Shown here: positions 8,385-16,492 of the stretch, piece after piece
Layout of the letters: each line of letters begins with the position of its first letter
Numbering within the stretch: position 1 is the stretch's first letter
Position numbers and translations under genes: made by a program
DNA from: an uncultured Aquimarina sp.
GTDB taxonomy: Bacteria > Bacteroidota > Bacteroidia > Flavobacteriales > Flavobacteriaceae
NCBI RefSeq assembly: GCF_947492405.1
Contig: NZ_CANLMP010000005.1
Location: 62,001 to 126,000 of the forward strand
Length of the DNA: 64,000 bases
Reading direction: 5' to 3'
The notes under the pieces: generated by a model
Told to the model about the DNA's origin: nothing
The model's input: only the letters and a program-made list of their open reading frames with translations
Database searches by the model: none

Positions 8385-9689
8385 TTGTCTTCGTCCCTAA
8401 ATAAAATAGGATGGCTCACCGCCGCATCACTCGTCATAGCAAATATGATTGGTACAGGTGTATTTACCAGTTTGGGATTCCAGCTCGTAAATACAACCAA
8501 TACGTATAGTATCATTTTACTTTGGTCTTTAGGCGCCATTATGGCATTATGTGGCGCGCTATCCTATTCTGAATTGGGAACATTATTGAAACGTTCTGGT
8601 GGCGAATATCATTTTTTAAGTGAATTGTACCATCCGTTCGTTGGATATTTATCCGGTTGGGTATCTCTTACTGTTGGATTTGCAGCGCCCATTGCTTTAG
8701 CAGCTATCGCATTAGGAAAATACACATCCGTTTATATACCAATAAGTGAATCTGTTATTGCAGTTTCAGTCGTCATCATAGTAACTATTGTACACTTATT
8801 TAGTATTAAACAGAGTAGTAAGTTTCAAGACATCGCCACTTTTTTCAAAGTCGCTCTCATTGTTGGGTTTATCATAATAGGCTTGTCCATTTCAGAAACC
8901 CCAAACGCGCTTGATTTTTCAAATTCTTGGACTTCAGAAGTGCAATCTACCGCATTTGCAGTAAGTCTCATATATGTATCATACAGTTATAGTGGCTGGA
9001 ATGCGAGTGCCTACATTGTGGATGAGATAAGAAACGTTCGCAAAAATTTACCTAAAGCACTACTGGTAGGAACTTTGGTAGTGAGCGTATTATACATACT
9101 TCTGCAAATAGTATTCCTGAAAAGTGCTCCCTTGCATTTACTTTCTGGAAAAGTAGAAGTAGGTCAAGTTGCAGCTACACAATTGTATGGTGAATTGGGC
9201 GGCACACTACTTAGCACATTTATAGCCTTAATGCTAATTAGTAGTATTAGCGCAATGGTCTGGGTAGGCTCAAGGGTATCAAAAACCATTGGGGAAGATT
9301 ATAAGCTTTGGAAGTTTTTAGGAAAAACAAGCAAAAACAAGATTCCTGTAAACGCACTTTGGATACAATTAGGGGTAACTATTCTATTAATACTCACGGG
9401 AACTTTTGAAATTATCTTAGTGTATAGTGGAATTCTTCTACAAGTGTTCGTAACTCTAAGTGTTATTGGTGTTTTTATTATGAGAAGAAAGTATGATAAT
9501 CAGGATGCTTTTAAGACACCTTTATATCCTATACCTCAAATTATATTTCTACTCATAAGTGCCTGGATTATTATTTACCTAAGTATTGAGCAACCTATGG
9601 AATATCTCATTGGTGCAGGAATACTTTCTATAGGCGCAATAACCTATTTTATTAATAAAAAAATGAAAAACAATGAGAATACAATTTAG
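8385..9689 (+). CDS. APC-family amino-acid permease
   Basis: The 434 residues contain about 12 membrane helices and begin with KIGWLTAASLVIANMIGTGVF, the conserved first helix of the amino acid-polyamine-organocation family, whose unwound GTG region binds substrate. It should import or exchange amino acids or related amines in the inner membrane. The start is a TTG four bases after the DoxX stop; there is no ATG between an upstream in-frame stop at 8340 and the conserved first helix, so a non-ATG start seems real. The 3' end overlaps the next gene by 17 bases, indicating cotranscription. Confidence 0.88.
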   Translation: MSSSLNKIGWLTAASLVIANMIGTGVFTSLGFQLVNTTNTYSIILLWSLGAIMALCGALSYSELGTLLKRSGGEYHFLSELYHPFVGYLSGWVSLTVGFAAPIALAAIALGKYTSVYIPISESVIAVSVVIIVTIVHLFSIKQSSKFQDIATFFKVALIVGFIIIGLSISETPNALDFSNSWTSEVQSTAFAVSLIYVSYSYSGWNASAYIVDEIRNVRKNLPKALLVGTLVVSVLYILLQIVFLKSAPLHLLSGKVEVGQVAATQLYGELGGTLLSTFIALMLISSISAMVWVGSRVSKTIGEDYKLWKFLGKTSKNKIPVNALWIQLGVTILLILTGTFEIILVYSGILLQVFVTLSVIGVFIMRRKYDNQDAFKTPLYPIPQIIFLLISAWIIIYLSIEQPMEYLIGAGILSIGAITYFINKKMKNNENTI

Positions 9690-10377
9690 AAATCGCTTTC
9701 GCCAAAGCCTATTAGTACTTGTTTTATTAGTCACAATTACTAGCTGTAAATCACAAGAAAAAGACCCGCATAACGAAAGTGAAGTTGGGCATAAAGCCAA
9801 TGAACATATGCATAAAACACCTGTGGCTGAACTCATCAAAAACTTTGATGATGAAAGTCGTGATGAATGGCAAAAGCCAGATGCTGTTATAGCACATTTA
9901 GGTGATTTAAAAGACAAGCAGATAATGGATATAGGTGCCGGTTCTGGTTATTTCTCATTCAAGTTTGCAGACGCTGGTGCTTTTGTTATCGCAGCAGATG
10001 TTAATGATGAGTTTCAAGAACATATCAAAAACAAAAGAGCATCTCTCAAGATTCCAGAACAGCGATTGGAAACACGCAAAATTCCATTTGACAGTCCTGG
10101 TCTTTCAAATAATGAAGTGGATATCGTAATAATCGTAAACACCTATCATCATATTGAAAACAGGATTTCCTATTTCAATACGCTCAAAAAAGGTTTAAAG
10201 AAAGACGGAAAGCTAGTTGTCGTTGATTACAAAAAAGACAAGAATATCTCAGGTCCACCATTCAATACAAGGATGAGTGCTAAGCGTGTTATAGAAGAAT
10301 TGAAAAAAGCAGGCTACACAACGATTGAACTAGAAGAATCACTGTTGCCCAAACAATATATTATTACAGCAAAATGA
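9673..10377 (+). CDS. Putative lipoprotein with class I methyltransferase domain (copy 1)
   Basis: The 234-residue protein has a lipoprotein signal ending TITSC (Cys25) and then a complete class I SAM methyltransferase fold. Motif I DIGAGSGYF is at residues 86-94, the acidic AADVNDE follows strand two, DIVIIVNTYHHI lies near strand four, and LKKDGKLVVVDY near strand five. A SAM-dependent enzyme anchored outside the cytoplasm would lack its cofactor, so either the lipobox is not used or the domain has another role. The next gene is a diverged tandem copy overlapping by 4 bases. The segment RFRQSL near the N-terminus is encoded by a near copy of the GCTTTCGCGAAAGC palindrome. Confidence 0.75.
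   Translation: MRIQFRNRFRQSLLVLVLLVTITSCKSQEKDPHNESEVGHKANEHMHKTPVAELIKNFDDESRDEWQKPDAVIAHLGDLKDKQIMDIGAGSGYFSFKFADAGAFVIAADVNDEFQEHIKNKRASLKIPEQRLETRKIPFDSPGLSNNEVDIVIIVNTYHHIENRISYFNTLKKGLKKDGKLVVVDYKKDKNISGPPFNTRMSAKRVIEELKKAGYTTIELEESLLPKQYIITAK
9695..9708. repeat. Imperfect copy of the GCTTTCGCGAAAGC palindrome
   Basis: The 14 bases read GCTTTCGCCAAAGC, one base from the perfect palindrome found at 13411 and 21382. It lies inside the signal-peptide part of the first methyltransferase gene. Confidence 0.5.
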
Positions 10378-11060
10378 GATTAGTGCCCTATATATTCCTC
10401 TTTATTCTTGCTCCGAGTTGTCAAGAAAAATCAACAGATTTTAAACGCATCACCTATTATGAATATGATACCGATACGTTGCAAACGTATGTACACCCTT
10501 TTAATGAAATGATAACAAGAATGGAAGATACCAAAAGAGATGATTGGCAAAAACCTTATTACATCATTGACCATTTTGGGGATTTGAAAGGTAAAACCAT
10601 TTATGATTTAGGCAGTGGTACCGGGTATTTTACGATGAAAATGATAGATAGGGGTGCCAAGGTCATCGCTGCAGACCCAGACCCTAGGTTTCTTGATTAT
10701 TTAATGAACAAAAGAGACTCGCTAAAAATATCAAAGAAGCTGTTAGCAGGACGATTGATTCCTTATGACAATCCTAAACTTGAAAAAGGTGAAATAGATG
10801 GTTTATTGGTAGTCAACACCTATCATATGATAGATAACCGCGTTGATTATTTAAACCAAATAAGAGCAGGGTTAAAAGAGAATGGTGAAATCGTTATTGT
10901 AAACTTTTTACAAAAAGAAACCCCTAATGGCCCACCATTAAAATTTAGGGTATCCTCAATAAAAGAAACCTTAAACGAGCTTGAAACAGCAAATTTCAAG
11001 GTCATCAAAATTGATAGTACCAGTTTACCAGAAAACTATTTGGTAATGGCTAAGAAGTAA
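10374..11060 (+). CDS. Putative lipoprotein with class I methyltransferase domain (copy 2)
   Basis: This 228-residue protein is a tandem paralogue of the preceding gene: the same layout of lipobox (LAPSC, Cys16), spacer and methyltransferase fold. Shared landmarks are DDWQKP before the domain, DLGSGTGYF as motif I, AADPDPRF after strand two, LLVVNTYHMIDNR, and a final LPENYLVMAKK that aligns with LPKQYIITAK of copy 1. The start overlaps the stop of copy 1 as ATGA, so translation is probably coupled. The two copies differ at many positions, so the duplication is old. The same topology puzzle applies as for copy 1. Confidence 0.75.
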   Translation: MRLVPYIFLFILAPSCQEKSTDFKRITYYEYDTDTLQTYVHPFNEMITRMEDTKRDDWQKPYYIIDHFGDLKGKTIYDLGSGTGYFTMKMIDRGAKVIAADPDPRFLDYLMNKRDSLKISKKLLAGRLIPYDNPKLEKGEIDGLLVVNTYHMIDNRVDYLNQIRAGLKENGEIVIVNFLQKETPNGPPLKFRVSSIKETLNELETANFKVIKIDSTSLPENYLVMAKK

Positions 11061-11064
11061 GATT

Positions 11065-11361
11065 ATGTATACAGAGAAAGAACATTTGGTGCTTTATGAT
11101 TTTATATCAGAGCACTGCCTACCGTGTAAAATGATGAAACCTACTATGCTCGCTCTTAAAAAGCGAATGAAAGGTAAAATAGATATTGTAAAAATCAGTG
11201 CAGACGAGTCACCCGATTATGCAAAGGCTTTAAATCTTAAAAGCTTTCCATCATTTGTATTAGTAAAGGAAAACAACATTATATGGCGACATAGTGGAAT
11301 GCTGTCTTTAAAAGACTTTATCGAAGCATTAAATGAATTTGTCACCCTCAAAATAAAGTGA
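11065..11361 (+). CDS. Thioredoxin-like protein with CLPC active site
   Basis: This 98-residue cytoplasmic protein has the thioredoxin fold: strand LVLYDFISEHCLPCKMMKP with the redox pair Cys18 and Cys21, DIVKISADES, and the cis-proline loop in SFPSFVLV. The dipeptide between the cysteines is Leu-Pro rather than the canonical Gly-Pro, which usually changes redox potential and partner choice. There is no signal peptide. It starts 4 bases after the methyltransferase pair and is followed at once by the DinB-like gene. It could reduce disulfides in a neighbouring AhpD-type protein, but that is inference from position only. Confidence 0.8.
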   Translation: MYTEKEHLVLYDFISEHCLPCKMMKPTMLALKKRMKGKIDIVKISADESPDYAKALNLKSFPSFVLVKENNIIWRHSGMLSLKDFIEALNEFVTLKIK

Positions 11362-11363
11362 AT

Positions 11364-11897
11364 ATGAATACTACAGAATTAAATCGATTTACCTCAATGT
11401 ATCAGCATCAGGTAGCACAGACTATAAAAATGCTCGAACCCGTAACTGAGTCACAATACAGCGAAATCCCTATTGACAATGAAGTGATGTTTATGGGGTC
11501 TAGGGTAAATAAGATAAACATTACAACATTAGTAAAGCATTTGATAGTAGCAGAATCTCATTGGTTTGTTGAATTGAGCGAAGTAAATGAAGGTGACACC
11601 ATTCCCATTCCTAAAAATGCTGAAATCGTAAAAGATGTGAATGAACCCGAGACGTTGCTACATCTATTGGAAAAAACTTCCAAGCTGGGTATCGAAACCG
11701 TTAGAACCTTTGATGAAACCCAATTGAATACCAGATTTAATTTTGTAGGTCAGCAATTTACTGTAATGGGCTTTTTATGGATGCTATATTCCCATCACGG
11801 ATATCATAAAGGCCAAATTGACCAATTGATGCGTCAAATGGGCCATATGCCGATAGAGTACTTAGAATATGAAACAACTTCAAATCTTATTGGATAA
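11364..11897 (+). CDS. DinB-superfamily (YfiT-like) protein
   Basis: The protein is an up-down four-helix bundle of the DinB/YfiT type. The metal-binding histidines are recognisable as VKHLIVAESHW in the second helix and YSHHGYHKGQIDQL near the C-terminus. Many members are metal-dependent thiol transferases or hydrolases; none of the known substrates can be assigned. I chose ATG at 11364; a GTG at 11358, overlapping the previous stop, is an alternative. Its stop overlaps the next start by one base. Three more DinB-like proteins are encoded at 18313, 19557 and 24836. Confidence 0.82.
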   Translation: MNTTELNRFTSMYQHQVAQTIKMLEPVTESQYSEIPIDNEVMFMGSRVNKINITTLVKHLIVAESHWFVELSEVNEGDTIPIPKNAEIVKDVNEPETLLHLLEKTSKLGIETVRTFDETQLNTRFNFVGQQFTVMGFLWMLYSHHGYHKGQIDQLMRQMGHMPIEYLEYETTSNLIG

Positions 11898-12274
11898 TGG
11901 ATGCATCTGTCAAAGAAAGATACAAGAGTCTATTTGGATACGTGCCAGAAAAAATTCAGCATCGGTATCAACTTGCTGAAATGGCAGGTCATCCAGAATC
12001 CTTAGAGGCTATAGAAAATTATAGGAAAGTTCTCATTGAAGAAAACCCTCTAGAGGCAAAGTACCAACAGCTCGTTCATTTTGCACTATTAATTGGTGCT
12101 AGAGAAATATACCCTGCTCAATTACACGCAGTAGGTGCATTAAAAGCTGGTGCAACTGTTAAAGAACTTTATGGCGTTTGTGAAACCGCTGCTATTACAG
12201 GTGGTATGCCAGCTTTTACCTTAGCTATTGAATGTGTAACAAAAGCAATTAAAACAATAAATAACAACCCTTAA
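11897..12274 (+). CDS. Carboxymuconolactone decarboxylase-family protein
   Basis: The 125-residue helical protein has the CMD pattern: YQQLVHFALLIGAREIYPAQLHAVGALKAGATVKELYGV, with the conserved His in QLHAVGALKAGAT. The CxxC redox pair of true AhpD peroxidases is absent, so this copy is more like the gamma-carboxymuconolactone decarboxylase branch, or an inactive ligand-binding member. Its start overlaps the DinB stop by one base, so the genes are coupled. A second AhpD-like protein with a complete CxxC lies 160 bases downstream, and the two may act as a pair. Confidence 0.75.
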   Translation: MDASVKERYKSLFGYVPEKIQHRYQLAEMAGHPESLEAIENYRKVLIEENPLEAKYQQLVHFALLIGAREIYPAQLHAVGALKAGATVKELYGVCETAAITGGMPAFTLAIECVTKAIKTINNNP

Positions 12275-12285
12275 TTCCCCTTAAA

Positions 12286-12426
12286 ATGTTTAGAATAAAT
12301 AAATTCAAATTAGACGTCATAAATGATGGTTTGATTACTGGTATTATTTTACCCAATACAGGTCATTTCGTTGTAGAAGAGCAAACACAAGCAACTCTAG
12401 AGGCTATGCAGGACTTTTTTGAGTAA
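12286..12426 (+). pseudogene. Short C-terminal relic of an alpha/beta hydrolase
   Basis: A 46-codon frame encodes a peptide ending PNTGHFVVEEQTQATLEAM QDFF, which matches the very C-terminus of alpha/beta hydrolases: the catalytic His in TGHFVVEEQ, then the final helix. The N-terminal 20 residues do not match the family, and no nucleophile or core strands are found upstream. It may still be translated from the ATG at 12286, but it cannot be an enzyme. It looks like the remnant of a gene deleted between the two CMD-type genes. Confidence 0.55.
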
Positions 12427-12435
12427 TACTAGTTT

Positions 12436-12945
12436 ATGATGAAGAAAATTGAAAGACCTACCCAAAAAGAACTCATTGCCCTATCGATAGAGAAATTCGG
12501 GAAGCCGTCAAGGATGGTCGAGTATATGTTTGCAAATCCTTATCTGGCAAAATCCTACTTCGCATTGAGCGACATTATGGGTAGTAGTGATGTGCTCAAA
12601 CCAGATGAAAAGCAAGTAGTATTCCTTACAGCTTCAACATTTAATAATTGTGCGCCCTGTATACGAGCACACAAAGCGCAATTGGAAGACGTGTATCGCT
12701 ATTCCAAAAGTGAAATAAACCACTTTTTTAAAGCTAATAAAAGTGGTCATCAAAGATTGGATGTACTAGTACTTATTACAAATAACATACTTGAAAATCA
12801 GGGCTACATCTCACAGGAAGTGCTGGAAATAGGTAAAGAAAATGACTTTTTTAAAGATGCACTTTATGAAATAGTTGGACTAATAACTATTAAAACGATT
12901 ACAAATTATGTCAACAATATCGAACGTCAATCAACGGATGATTAA
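12436..12945 (+). CDS. AhpD-like protein with CxxC redox motif
   Basis: The 169-residue protein contains NNCAPCIRAHKAQL, the AhpD-type active site with Cys72, Cys75 and His79, inside the helical CMD fold. AhpD proteins are alkylhydroperoxidases or general thiol-disulfide partners, often forming trimers. The N-terminal part (LIALSIEKFGKPSRMVEYM) matches the longer AhpD-like subfamily. It is in the middle of the redox gene run and its 3' end overlaps the next gene. Peroxidase activity is a family-based inference; the motif itself is clear. Confidence 0.82.
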   Translation: MMKKIERPTQKELIALSIEKFGKPSRMVEYMFANPYLAKSYFALSDIMGSSDVLKPDEKQVVFLTASTFNNCAPCIRAHKAQLEDVYRYSKSEINHFFKANKSGHQRLDVLVLITNNILENQGYISQEVLEIGKENDFFKDALYEIVGLITIKTITNYVNNIERQSTDD

Positions 12946-13168
12946 AGTGGAATCTTCTTTACAAAAAGAGCAACCCAAATGGAAGCGAAGTCTTATCATT
13001 TGGGTTGCTATTTACCCGACCATAACATTAATCTCTTGGCTTTTTGAAGATTATTTGGAAAGTATGCCGTTAATGCTAAAAACCTTTCTACTTACCATTA
13101 TTCTCGTTCCGATGATGGTTTATTTATTAATTCCATTGGTTACAAAATTATTTAGTGCCATACGTTGA
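12938..13168 (+). CDS. Small membrane protein resembling the C-terminal domain of ABM monooxygenases
   Basis: The protein has a basic KWKRSLIIW segment and two or three membrane helices (AIYPTITLISWLF and LLTIILVPMMVYLLIPLV). This pattern, with KW(K) before a helix containing IYP and a later LVPxMxYLLxP, is the membrane tail I know from some antibiotic biosynthesis monooxygenase (ABM) proteins; here it stands alone without the ABM domain. I chose the start at 12938, which overlaps the AhpD-like stop by 8 bases; ATG at 12908 would add ten residues. It may help hold a neighbouring enzyme at the membrane. Confidence 0.6.
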   Translation: MIKVESSLQKEQPKWKRSLIIWVAIYPTITLISWLFEDYLESMPLMLKTFLLTIILVPMMVYLLIPLVTKLFSAIR

Positions 13169-13180
13169 AAAACACACTTT

Positions 13181-15457
13181 ATGAAAAACCTACTTCTGCT
13201 ATTATTTACCATTTTAATTTCCTTAATGACCAATGCCCAAACAATCGAAGGTATTGTTTATAATATCGATACAAATGAACCTCTTTTTGATGTAAATATC
13301 ATTGAAAAGAATTCTACAAATGGCACAACTACTGATGTTAATGGTGGTTTCCAACTTCAAGTAACAAGTGAAAATACCACCATTAACATCAGTCATTTGA
13401 GCTTTACTACGCTTTCGCGAAAGCTGACTGCAAAGGATTTTCAGAGTACTCAAAAGTTTTATCTACATCCGTCAGCTCATCAATTAAGCGAAGTACAATT
13501 GAGAGCCTATAATAGCAATGAAGAATTAATAAACGTTCCCGCAGCGGTAGGTGTAGTATCGGCGAAGAATTTAAAGCAGGCTTCAGTATATGGTCTGGAA
13601 GATGCCTTCAATACTATTGCAGGGGTACGAGTAGAGGCTCAAGATGCGAGTAACACAAGAATATCTATTAGAAGTACTGGGTACCGTGCAGGTTTTGGGT
13701 TACGGAATGTTAAGGTATATTTTGATGAAGTGCCCCTAACTGAGGCTTCCGGTTTTACTTGGCTCGGTGGTATACAGCCCGCAATGCTTCAAAGTGCCGA
13801 GATTATAAAAGGACCAGGTTCTAGTCTCTATGGTTCGGGTACTGCAGGTGTTGTATTACTTAACAGTCCAAAAATAAAAAATACAACGGTTGAGTTACAA
13901 TCTACTATAGGTAGTTACAACCTTTACAATCAATTGGTAAAAGCTACCGTATCCAAGGGTAATACTGGGATAGGATTAGTGTATAACCAGGTCAATACAG
14001 ATGGTTACAGAGAACATTCTGAAGACAAATCTCGCTCATTGTTACTTAACGGATATTCACAAAGTAAAAACGACGTAAACAAGCTCTCGTGGTTATTACT
14101 TTATAAAGACCAAGATTCTGACTTGGCTGGACCATTAACGTTGGAAAGTCTAGCAAATGACCGAGAAGCAGCAAATCCAGCATTTGCAGCAAACAATGCT
14201 GGTCGAGACCAAAAACAACTACGATTGGGTTTGACCTACGATTTTTCTATATGGGACGCTTTTAGAAATAAAACTACCGTCTTCTTAGCAGCAGGCGATT
14301 TTGACTTTGTGTTACCGCCATTCTTAATGTTTGCCGAAAATAGAAACTACGGTGTTCGAAGCCACTTTGAGTCGCCAGAAATTTTTGAAGAGATGCCTAC
14401 AATTTTAAGGGCAGGTTTAGAGTACCAGCAAAGTGAATTGAGAAATGTGCGATACGCAAATCAAAATGGCACATTGGGGAATCAAATTTTAGACATAAAA
14501 GAAAATTCTAGACAAACTAATGTCTTCTTTCAAATGGATTCACAACTAAGCAAAAAATGGAAATTACAGGCAGGCGCCAGTTTAAATTTTGTAAATTTTA
14601 GTACCATTAATTTACTGAACAACGCTACAGAAGATAACTTAGATTTTGATACTAATTTTAGTCCACGTATCGCCTTGTCTTATTTTCCATCCTCTCATCT
14701 TGCCATACACGGTAGCGTAAGTACGGGATTCTCGCCACCATCAGCGCAAGAAACAAGATTACAAAACGGTCAAATTAACACCAAATTAGAGCCAGAAATT
14801 GGCACTAACTACCAATTAGATATTAAGGGCTTTGCTTTAGACCATAAACTAAACTATGATATCAGTGTTTTTCATTATAAGGGCAATGATGAGCTTGTAA
14901 ACCTAACGCTATCAGATAATACCACAGTAACACGCAACGCTTCGGAAACTATAAAGAGCGGTATTGAGCTAACAGCCTCATATCTTTTGTATGAGAGTCC
15001 AAACGGTTTTTTGCGACAAGCAGTCTTTAATACCAGTTCTGGATTCTACAATTATGAATTTCAAGATTATATTATAGAGAATGGCGATAGCTTTGATGGC
15101 AATAGAATTACAGGTGCGCCAGAACAGGAAGTTAACGTTGGCCTCGCGATTAAGTTCCCCTACAGAATCAATCTATCTAGCCAATATAAATACGTGGGTG
15201 ATATTCCGCTAAATGACGGAAACACAGTCTTTGCTGATTCGTTTTCCACTTTTGACCTTCAACTTAGGCATCAGTTTCAATTAGCTGAAAATTTCACACT
15301 CAAAAGTCAAGTCTTATGGAATAACATTTTCGATGAAGTATACAATTCATTTTTTGCATTGAACGCTGCAGCACCACCCCAAAGTCCGGCATATTATTAT
15401 CCTGCCTATTTGAACAACCTTCAAGTATCCATAGGATTGCAGTATATTTTCAAATAG
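13181..15457 (+). CDS. TonB-dependent outer-membrane receptor (siderophore type)
   Basis: The 758 residues hold a signal peptide (1-20, ending TNAQ), a carboxypeptidase-regulatory-like domain (about 21-105), a plug domain (about 110-225, with TRISIRSTGYRAGFGL and the VEIIKGPGSSLYG-like segment AEIIKGPGSSLYGSG) and a 22-strand barrel ending in the aromatic-rich LQYIFK. The plug resembles FecA-type iron-complex receptors rather than the larger SusC proteins, and there is no SusD partner. It probably imports iron chelates or another metal compound. It is 12 bases after the small membrane protein, so it shares the transcript of the redox run. A perfect GCTTTCGCGAAAGC palindrome is embedded in its coding sequence. 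Confidence 0.9.
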   Translation: MKNLLLLLFTILISLMTNAQTIEGIVYNIDTNEPLFDVNIIEKNSTNGTTTDVNGGFQLQVTSENTTINISHLSFTTLSRKLTAKDFQSTQKFYLHPSAHQLSEVQLRAYNSNEELINVPAAVGVVSAKNLKQASVYGLEDAFNTIAGVRVEAQDASNTRISIRSTGYRAGFGLRNVKVYFDEVPLTEASGFTWLGGIQPAMLQSAEIIKGPGSSLYGSGTAGVVLLNSPKIKNTTVELQSTIGSYNLYNQLVKATVSKGNTGIGLVYNQVNTDGYREHSEDKSRSLLLNGYSQSKNDVNKLSWLLLYKDQDSDLAGPLTLESLANDREAANPAFAANNAGRDQKQLRLGLTYDFSIWDAFRNKTTVFLAAGDFDFVLPPFLMFAENRNYGVRSHFESPEIFEEMPTILRAGLEYQQSELRNVRYANQNGTLGNQILDIKENSRQTNVFFQMDSQLSKKWKLQAGASLNFVNFSTINLLNNATEDNLDFDTNFSPRIALSYFPSSHLAIHGSVSTGFSPPSAQETRLQNGQINTKLEPEIGTNYQLDIKGFALDHKLNYDISVFHYKGNDELVNLTLSDNTTVTRNASETIKSGIELTASYLLYESPNGFLRQAVFNTSSGFYNYEFQDYIIENGDSFDGNRITGAPEQEVNVGLAIKFPYRINLSSQYKYVGDIPLNDGNTVFADSFSTFDLQLRHQFQLAENFTLKSQVLWNNIFDEVYNSFFALNAAAPPQSPAYYYPAYLNNLQVSIGLQYIFK
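13411..13424. repeat. GCTTTCGCGAAAGC palindrome
   Basis: A perfect 14-base palindrome inside the N-terminal domain of the TonB receptor gene, encoding Leu-Ser-Arg-Lys in frame. The same 14-mer recurs at 21382 and, with one change, at 9695. Confidence 0.6.
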
Positions 15458-15527
15458 TACCACACTATCCGAATTTAATGCACTCTTTTCCAATTTCTTT
15501 TATTGATATTTCTCTTAAAATGATTTT

Positions 15528-16214
15528 ATGGAAAAGAGAGACTTTTTAAAAACGATGGCTATTGGTGGTTTAGGATTGGCAACAACTTCTAGTTGGGCCA
15601 GTACATTTGAGACCAATTATCTTGAGAATGGTGATTACAAACTGCCAAAATTACCTTATGCTTACAATGCTTTAGAACCTTACATTGACGAACAAACTAT
15701 GCGTTTACACCATAGCAAACACCATTAAGGGTACGTTAATGGACTTAATAATGCATTAACCAAACTGAAGGAAGCAAAAACTACAAATGATTTTGTACTG
15801 GTCAAACATTGGGAACGAGAACTGGCATTTCACGGTTCTGGTCATATTCTACATTCTCTTTTCTGGGAAAATATGTCGCCCAATAACAGCAAACCATCCA
15901 ATAGACTGTCCAGAATGATTGATAAGGATTTTGGTGGTTTTGAACAATTCAAAAACCATTTTGTAGCTAGTACAGCAAAGGTTGAAGGTTCTGGTTGGGG
16001 AATTTTAGCCTACGAAACTTTAAGGAATAGACTTGTTGTTTTACAAGCTGAAAAACACCAAAATCAAACTATTTGGAATACTGTTCCTCTTTTGGTTATT
16101 GACGTCTGGGAACACGCCTACTATTTGAAGTATCAAAACAAGAGAAAAGACTATATAAATGCGTTTTTCGAAATTATAAATTGGGAAGAAGTCGTAAAGA
16201 GATTAACTAAATAA
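15528..16214 (+). pseudogene. sod: Fe/Mn superoxide dismutase with one in-frame stop codon
   Basis: The frame encodes a 228-residue Fe/Mn superoxide dismutase with a twin-arginine-like leader (KRDFLKTMAIGGLGL), so the product would be exported. A single TAA at 15726-15728 interrupts it just after LHHSKHH, where the family has Gln (HHQGY); CAA to TAA is one transition. Both sides stay in the same frame and all four metal ligands are present: His61 before the stop, the His in ILHSLFW, and Asp and His in VIDVWEHAYYL. There are no other lesions, so the mutation is recent, a sequencing error, or bypassed by readthrough. Translation restarting at 15873 would lack two ligands. Confidence 0.85.
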
Positions 16215-16229
16215 AAAATCAATGTATAG

Positions 16230-16385
16230 AGCTGTATAATAATTACAGATGTAATCAATAACATATTAAATCAATACAAAGTAGAAATTGCTAAACTTAA
16301 AGATAAGTACCTCAATGACTTAAAGATTATTGATGAAGAAATTCAATTTTCGCAGAATGTGATTTTTGCAAAAAAAATATCCTGA
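16230..16385 (+). other. Open frame without start codon, possible gene remnant
   Basis: About 51 codons are open without an ATG. The peptide is charged and helical (YKVEIAKLKDKYLNDLKIIDEEIQF in two stretches), like a coiled-coil fragment. I do not recognise it. It may be what is left of a gene between the dismutase and the SRPBCC gene. Confidence 0.25.
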
Positions 16386-16436
16386 GTTTTACCATAAGAT
16401 GTTACGCAATAACTTTTACAAATCTTCAGGATAAAC

Positions 16437-16472
16437 AATAAAGATCATACCAAAACTGATATGACCTTTATT
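16437..16472 (-). terminator. Probable terminator after the minus-strand SRPBCC gene
   Basis: A 15-bp imperfect stem (16437-16451 with 16458-16472, AATAAAGATCATACC against GATATGACCTTTATT) closes a 6-base loop. It lies 20 bases past the stop of the SRPBCC gene and also faces the dismutase side. Confidence 0.5.
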
Positions 16473-16492
16473 GAATTACAAATTGAATTGAA

